In this document: in pieces, positions 13,220 through 16,136 of the stretch
Numbering within the stretch: position 1 is the stretch's first letter
Layout of the letters: every line of letters starts with the position of its first letter
From: DATDFB01 sp036522835
Lineage (GTDB): Bacteria > Acidobacteriota > Thermoanaerobaculia > Gp7-AA8
Direction of reading: 5' to 3'
DNA length: 16,136 bases
NCBI GenBank assembly: GCA_036522835.1
Contig: DATDFB010000126.1
Location: 1 to 16,136, forward strand
Made by a program: the position numbers and the translations under genes
The notes under the pieces: model-generated
What the model was told of the DNA's origin: nothing
Databases searched by the model: none
Seen by the model: only the letters and a program-made list of their open reading frames with translations

Positions 13220-14485
13220 CTACTGCGCCGCCCTCCCCGGAATGCGCGCTCCCGGCTCCGGCGGCGTCCGCACCGGCGAGCGGCGGCCGTCGGCGCCGAC
13301 GGCGCGCACACCGATGATGGCGTTGTCGATCGTCACGTCGGGAATCGTGTACGTCGCCACCTTGCCGATGGGCAGCACCTTCTCCCACTCGTCCGCGGTC
13401 GTGTCGCGGAGCACGATCTCGTAGTGGTCGGCGTCGCCCGCGGCGTCCCACGACATGGTCGTGTCCTTCTGCCCGGCCTTGATCAGCACCTTGACGTTCT
13501 TCGGCGCCGCGGGGGCGCACGCGCCGGTCACGAGAGCGACGGCGTTGACGCCGGCCATGACGCGCATGTAGTCGCCCGAGACGAATTCCGGCAGGTCGCC
13601 GTAGTGCACGCCGTTCTCGACGCGCACGTTCTGGTGCTGATGGCGGTAGTCCTCGTTGGCCTCGGTGAAGCGCACGGCGGGGAACCCTTTCTCGAAGAAC
13701 GGGCGGTGATCGCCGCCGCGCGCGTAGCGGTCGAGGCGATAGACGAGGAACGGCCGCACGTTCGGGAGCCATTGGCGCACGCCGTCGCGGATGAAGCGCG
13801 CCCAGTGCCGCGACGACGACTCCGCATTGGGCGTCTCGTTCGCGGAGAAGATGCGCACGGTGCGGTTGTCGATGGCGCCGTTCAAGCCGCTGATGCCGCC
13901 GACGATGTCGTTGGTGATGTCGCCCTCGACGTTCCACTTCTGCGCCGCCGCTTCGTCGGCGAGACCTTGCGAGCCATACAGCCCCTGCTCCTCGCCCGAG
14001 ACCGCGGCGAGAACGATGGTCGCCTTCGCGGGATGCTGAGCGAGAACGCGGGCGAGCTCCATGATCACGGCCGTGCCGGAGGCGTCGTCGTCGGCGCCGG
14101 GGGCGGGGCCGGTGTTGTCCTTCTGATCGCCGTTGACGGAGTCGTAGTGCCCGGTGGCGATGTAGATGCGGTCGGGATCGGACGTGCCCTTGATCGTGGC
14201 GACGACGTTCACGAACTCGACGGGCTGGTTGTTCGTGCGCGGCCCGCTGTGCGTCGATGACTGGTAGCGGACGGTGACGCCGGGGAGCTTCGACAGCTCA
14301 TCGAAGATCCACGTGCGCGCGTCGACGATCTTCGGCGAGAGGGAGTGGCGCGTGCCGAAGGAGACGAGCTTGTCGACGGTCGCTTTCATGCGGTTGCCGT
14401 CGAGCTGGGGAAGGATCTTGTCGAGGTCGCACTGAGCGTGGGCGGCGGTGGCGAAGATCGAGATGACGATGGCGATTCGCTTCAT
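13220..14485 (-). CDS. M28 family zinc metallopeptidase, exported, with C-terminal fibronectin-like domain
   Basis: 421 residues. A signal peptide is visible (MKRIAIVISIFATAAHA, cleavage before QC). The M28 catalytic domain holds the expected ligands in order: H113 and D115 (TGHYDSVN), the bridging aspartate in GADDDASG (about 131-137), E165-E166 (SGEEQGLYGS), D193 (TNDIVGG), and a late histidine in YRHQHQN (about 280-286). The family includes aminopeptidases that trim peptides outside the cytoplasm. From about 328 a fibronectin type III-like beta domain follows (NVKVLIKAG, TMSWDAAGDADHYEIVLRD, YTIPDVTIDNAIIGVRAVG). ATG 14485 is chosen for the signal peptide; longer starts would bury it. No Shine-Dalgarno is seen. 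Confidence 0.92.
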   Translation of the reverse strand: MKRIAIVISIFATAAHAQCDLDKILPQLDGNRMKATVDKLVSFGTRHSLSPKIVDARTWIFDELSKLPGVTVRYQSSTHSGPRTNNQPVEFVNVVATIKGTSDPDRIYIATGHYDSVNGDQKDNTGPAPGADDDASGTAVIMELARVLAQHPAKATIVLAAVSGEEQGLYGSQGLADEAAAQKWNVEGDITNDIVGGISGLNGAIDNRTVRIFSANETPNAESSSRHWARFIRDGVRQWLPNVRPFLVYRLDRYARGGDHRPFFEKGFPAVRFTEANEDYRHQHQNVRVENGVHYGDLPEFVSGDYMRVMAGVNAVALVTGACAPAAPKNVKVLIKAGQKDTTMSWDAAGDADHYEIVLRDTTADEWEKVLPIGKVATYTIPDVTIDNAIIGVRAVGADGRRSPVRTPPEPGARIPGRAAQ

Positions 14486-14508
14486 GGCGCGCAATCGTAC
14501 ATGGGAGA

Positions 14509-14527
14509 GCGGCGGCATGGCCGCCGC
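14509..14527 (-). terminator. Perfect hairpin after the recombinase gene
   Basis: GCGGCGGC pairs perfectly with GCCGCCGC around a 3-nt ATG loop, 9 bp beyond the recombinase stop on the minus strand. It is followed by TCTCCC, not a T run, so it may act as a weak terminator or mRNA-end stabiliser before the peptidase gene. Confidence 0.45.
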
Positions 14528-14535
14528 ACTCCAGA

Positions 14536-15492
14536 TTACTTCTTGATGGGAATCCGCGGCGCCATCTCCGGCGGCATCATGATCGCCGCCCGCCGCCCCT
14601 TCTGGATCGGCAGCTTCGTGTAGACCTGCGTCGAGAGGATCGACGCGTGGCCGAGGATTTCCTGCACTTCGCGGATGTCGGTGCCCGACGACACGAGCAT
14701 TGCGGCCATGGTGTGGCGCAGCGCGTGCGGGGTGATGTGGCGCTTGATCTCGGCGAGGCGCACGTGCTTCTTGAAGATGTTCTCGATCGAGTAGATCGTC
14801 AGGCGCGTGCCGGCGCGGCCGACGAAGAGCGCCTGCGTCTCGAGCTCGCGCTCGGCACGGAGATCGAGGTACGTCTGCAGGCAGGCGGCGAGCTCCGTCG
14901 AAGCGATCGTCACCTCGCGCCCGCGCGTGGCCCGGCCGGTGATGTGGATGGTGCGCGACTGCAGATCGACGTCCTTGACGTCGAGCGCCACCAGCTCGCC
15001 GATGCGGATGCCGGTGGAGAAGAGGAGCTCCAGGATCACGTTGTCGCGGACGGCGCAGAAGAATCGGTTGCGGCCGCCCGGCGAGGCATCGCGCGTGGCG
15101 GTGAGCGCGCCGATCTGCTCCTTCGGCGCCGCCAGGAGCGACTTCACTTCGCGGTTCGACAGCACCGTCGGCACGCGGCTCTCCACGGGACGCTTGATCT
15201 TCAGCTTGCGCGCCGGCGACTCGGTGACGATGCCCTGCTCTTCGAGATAGCGGAAGAAGACTTTCAGCGCCGCCACCTTGCGGCGGATGGAGGTGTCGCG
15301 ATACGGGCCGGTGCCGAGCTTGTCGAGATAGCTCTCGAGGTGCTCGGGCGTGATGTCGACCGTGCTGGCGCCGTCGACGTGCGAGCGGAACTGCGTCAGG
15401 TCCGATTGGTACGCGCGCAGCGTCCGGTCCGACAGGTTTCGCACTGCCTGGCCGTGCTGGAGAAAATCGGCAATCGCCTGCTGCACGTTCAT
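14536..15492 (-). CDS. Xer-like tyrosine recombinase
   Basis: 318 residues. The SAM-like DNA-binding domain is at about 5-95 (LSDRTLRAYQSDLTQFRSHV, IRRKVAALKVFFRYL). The catalytic domain follows, with R163 (STGIRIGEL), H256 and R259 (PHALRHT), H282 (ILGHAS) and nucleophile Y291 (TQVYTK). The usual beta-hairpin lysine is not seen: the segment reads HITGRATRGREV, with arginine where Xer proteins carry GKGxK. A segment at about 131-146 (TATRDASPGGRNRFFC) also looks inserted before the RDNVILELLFSTGIR motif. It could be the chromosomal Xer protein or an element integrase. ATG 15492 gives a standard N-terminus; a GTG two codons earlier is also possible. Confidence 0.9.
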   Translation of the reverse strand: MNVQQAIADFLQHGQAVRNLSDRTLRAYQSDLTQFRSHVDGASTVDITPEHLESYLDKLGTGPYRDTSIRRKVAALKVFFRYLEEQGIVTESPARKLKIKRPVESRVPTVLSNREVKSLLAAPKEQIGALTATRDASPGGRNRFFCAVRDNVILELLFSTGIRIGELVALDVKDVDLQSRTIHITGRATRGREVTIASTELAACLQTYLDLRAERELETQALFVGRAGTRLTIYSIENIFKKHVRLAEIKRHITPHALRHTMAAMLVSSGTDIREVQEILGHASILSTQVYTKLPIQKGRRAAIMMPPEMAPRIPIKK

Positions 15493-15541
15493 AGTCACGC
15501 TCACATGTTTACGAAAGTTTTGCTGGAAGGACTGACACGAG

Positions 15542-15569
15542 AGTCTATTGAGGCTCACTACGAAGTCAA
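15542..15569 (-). promoter_or_regulatory. Sigma-70-like promoter of the recombinase gene
   Basis: On the minus strand TTGACT (15569-15564) and TAGACT (15547-15542) are separated by 16 bp. Both are close to the TTGACA/TATAAT consensus. The region is clearly more AT-rich than its surroundings and lies about 50 bp upstream of ATG 15492. Confidence 0.55.
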
Positions 15570-15624
15570 GAATTATTTGTCTTCGGCGTATGCTGTAAAA
15601 GCATTTAGCGAAAGCGCTTAGCCC

Positions 15625-15987
15625 ATGCGCGGACAGAAACTCTTCGTTCGCCCCATCGAGGCGGCCGATCACGACGCCGTCCGCGCCTTCCTTGCCGCGC
15701 AGGCGTCAGGCGGCGCTGTTCCCTCCTGCGGACTCCTCGGCAAACTCCTTGGCGAGATCGTGGCGGTGCTCTCGATGGAGATCACGCCCGACGCCGTCCG
15801 CGTCGACGACCTCGTCGTGGCCAAAGACTTGCGAAGGAAGCGGATCGGCCGCGGAATGCTCGCCGAGCTCGACGCGCTCGCGGCGAAAATCGACAGGGAT
15901 TGGCTGATCGCCCGCGACGATCACGAGTTCTTTCGTCGGGTCGGTTTCGGCGGAAATGGCGTTTTGAGGAGGAGGGTGAGGCGATGA
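15625..15987 (+). CDS. GNAT family N-acetyltransferase
   Basis: 120 residues, short for a GNAT domain but with its core. FVRPIEAADHDAVRAFL is the N-terminal strand and helix, EIVAVLSMEI and VRVDDLVVAKDLRRKRIGRGMLAELDALAAK form strand 4 and motif A, with R-x-x-R-I-G-R-G as the acetyl-CoA pyrophosphate-binding loop, and the C-terminal part ends EFFRRVGFGGNG. The substrate cannot be told. It is divergent from the recombinase, sharing a 132-bp AT-rich region. Its stop overlaps the next start (ATGA). Confidence 0.85.
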   Translation: MRGQKLFVRPIEAADHDAVRAFLAAQASGGAVPSCGLLGKLLGEIVAVLSMEITPDAVRVDDLVVAKDLRRKRIGRGMLAELDALAAKIDRDWLIARDDHEFFRRVGFGGNGVLRRRVRR

Positions 15988-16136
15988 GCGAATGCAGAAC
16001 TTGCCGGCGGACGCCGTGGTCGCTCTGCATTCTGCATTCTGCATTCTGCATTCTGGCGGCTTGCTCGAAGACCGCCCCCACCCCTCCCCCGCCGCCCGCC
16101 GCCGCCCCGCCCGCAGTTACCGTGACGACGCCGCCG
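15984..16136 (+). CDS. Lipoprotein with Pro/Ala-rich linker (cut by window edge), signal peptide encoded by a heptamer repeat
   Basis: The first 51 codons are in the window and remain open to the right edge. The start overlaps the GNAT stop (ATGA) and has a strong AGGAGGAGGGTGAGG ribosome site ending 2 nt before the ATG, with the AGGAGG core about 12 nt upstream. The n-region carries arginines (CRTCRRTPWS), the h-region reads LCILHSAFCIL, and AAC forms a lipobox, so lipid attachment is expected at Cys27. After it comes a Pro/Ala-rich linker (KTAPTPPPPPAAAPP) of the kind seen in Pal/OmpA-like lipoproteins; the family cannot be decided here. The h-region is translated from the (TCTGCAT)n repeat at 16024-16055. 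Confidence 0.72.
   Translation, partial: MSECRTCRRTPWSLCILHSAFCILAACSKTAPTPPPPPAAAPPAVTVTTPP
16024..16055 (+). repeat. Tandem heptamer repeat (TCTGCAT), 4.6 copies
   Basis: Four full copies of TCTGCAT plus TCTG. An inverted partner, GAATGCAGAA (15990-15999), lies 24 bp upstream, so a stem can form. The same unit makes up the arms of the hairpin at 13118-13209. A 7-nt unit read in one frame gives a 7-residue peptide period (CILHSAF). Confidence 0.9.

Noticed and set aside
13208..14260. Plus-strand frame of 350 codons opposite the M28 peptidase
   Set aside because: It is an antisense shadow; the opposite strand holds a complete M28 active site and signal peptide.
14647..15621. Plus-strand frame of 324 codons opposite the recombinase
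   Set aside because: Arg/Ala/Glu-rich shadow of a gene with full tyrosine recombinase motifs.
16024..16055. CRISPR-like repeat array
   Set aside because: The unit is only 7 bp, directly tandem with no spacers; no cas genes are in the window.

Overview
The window is GC-rich bacterial DNA. The mix of genes (Rnk, DUF4142, M28 peptidase, dicarboxylate/amino-acid symporter) and the (TCTGCAT)n intergenic repeats suggest a soil-type Gram-negative bacterium, perhaps an Acidobacteriota-like lineage. This is an inference from gene style and repeats, not from a marker gene.

Left part (1-7408): a stress-type gene set organised around one sigma-54 activator. From the left these are a response regulator cut by the edge (-), an Rnk/GreA-C protein (-), a XylR/DmpR-type activator with XylR_N-V4R-AAA+-Fis domains (-), a tandem universal stress protein (+), a DUF4142 - cupredoxin - transaldolase - DUF488 operon (+), and an unrecognised protein (+). 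I find four -24/-12 promoters: before rnk, the stress protein, the DUF4142 operon and the unknown gene. Each has GG-N10-GC spacing and a perfect TTGCT -12 element. Each has a 15-bp dyad (consensus CGATC-N5-GANCG) starting 97-98 bp upstream of the promoter, and a second TC-N5-GA dyad 20 bp further in. Constant geometry at four promoters around one activator gene is strong internal evidence for a local regulon in which the activator controls its neighbours and probably itself. This is the most interesting system in the window.

Boundary (7409-7484): a complete tRNA-Gly(CCC) gene on the minus strand with encoded CCA. Its 3' end faces the left block, a common arrangement for integrated islands. 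Several genes left of it have clear Shine-Dalgarno sequences, while most genes to the right have none visible.

Right part (7548-16136): a small lipoprotein translationally linked to a DctA/GltP-type symporter (-), a divergent membrane protein with GIDE-like and ankyrin domains (+), an ABC-2 permease/ATPase pair (-), an M28 metallopeptidase with a signal peptide (-), an Xer-like tyrosine recombinase (-), a GNAT acetyltransferase (+), and a lipoprotein that runs off the right edge (+). The signal peptide of this last gene is encoded by a heptamer repeat related to a 92-bp hairpin found 2.9 kb upstream.
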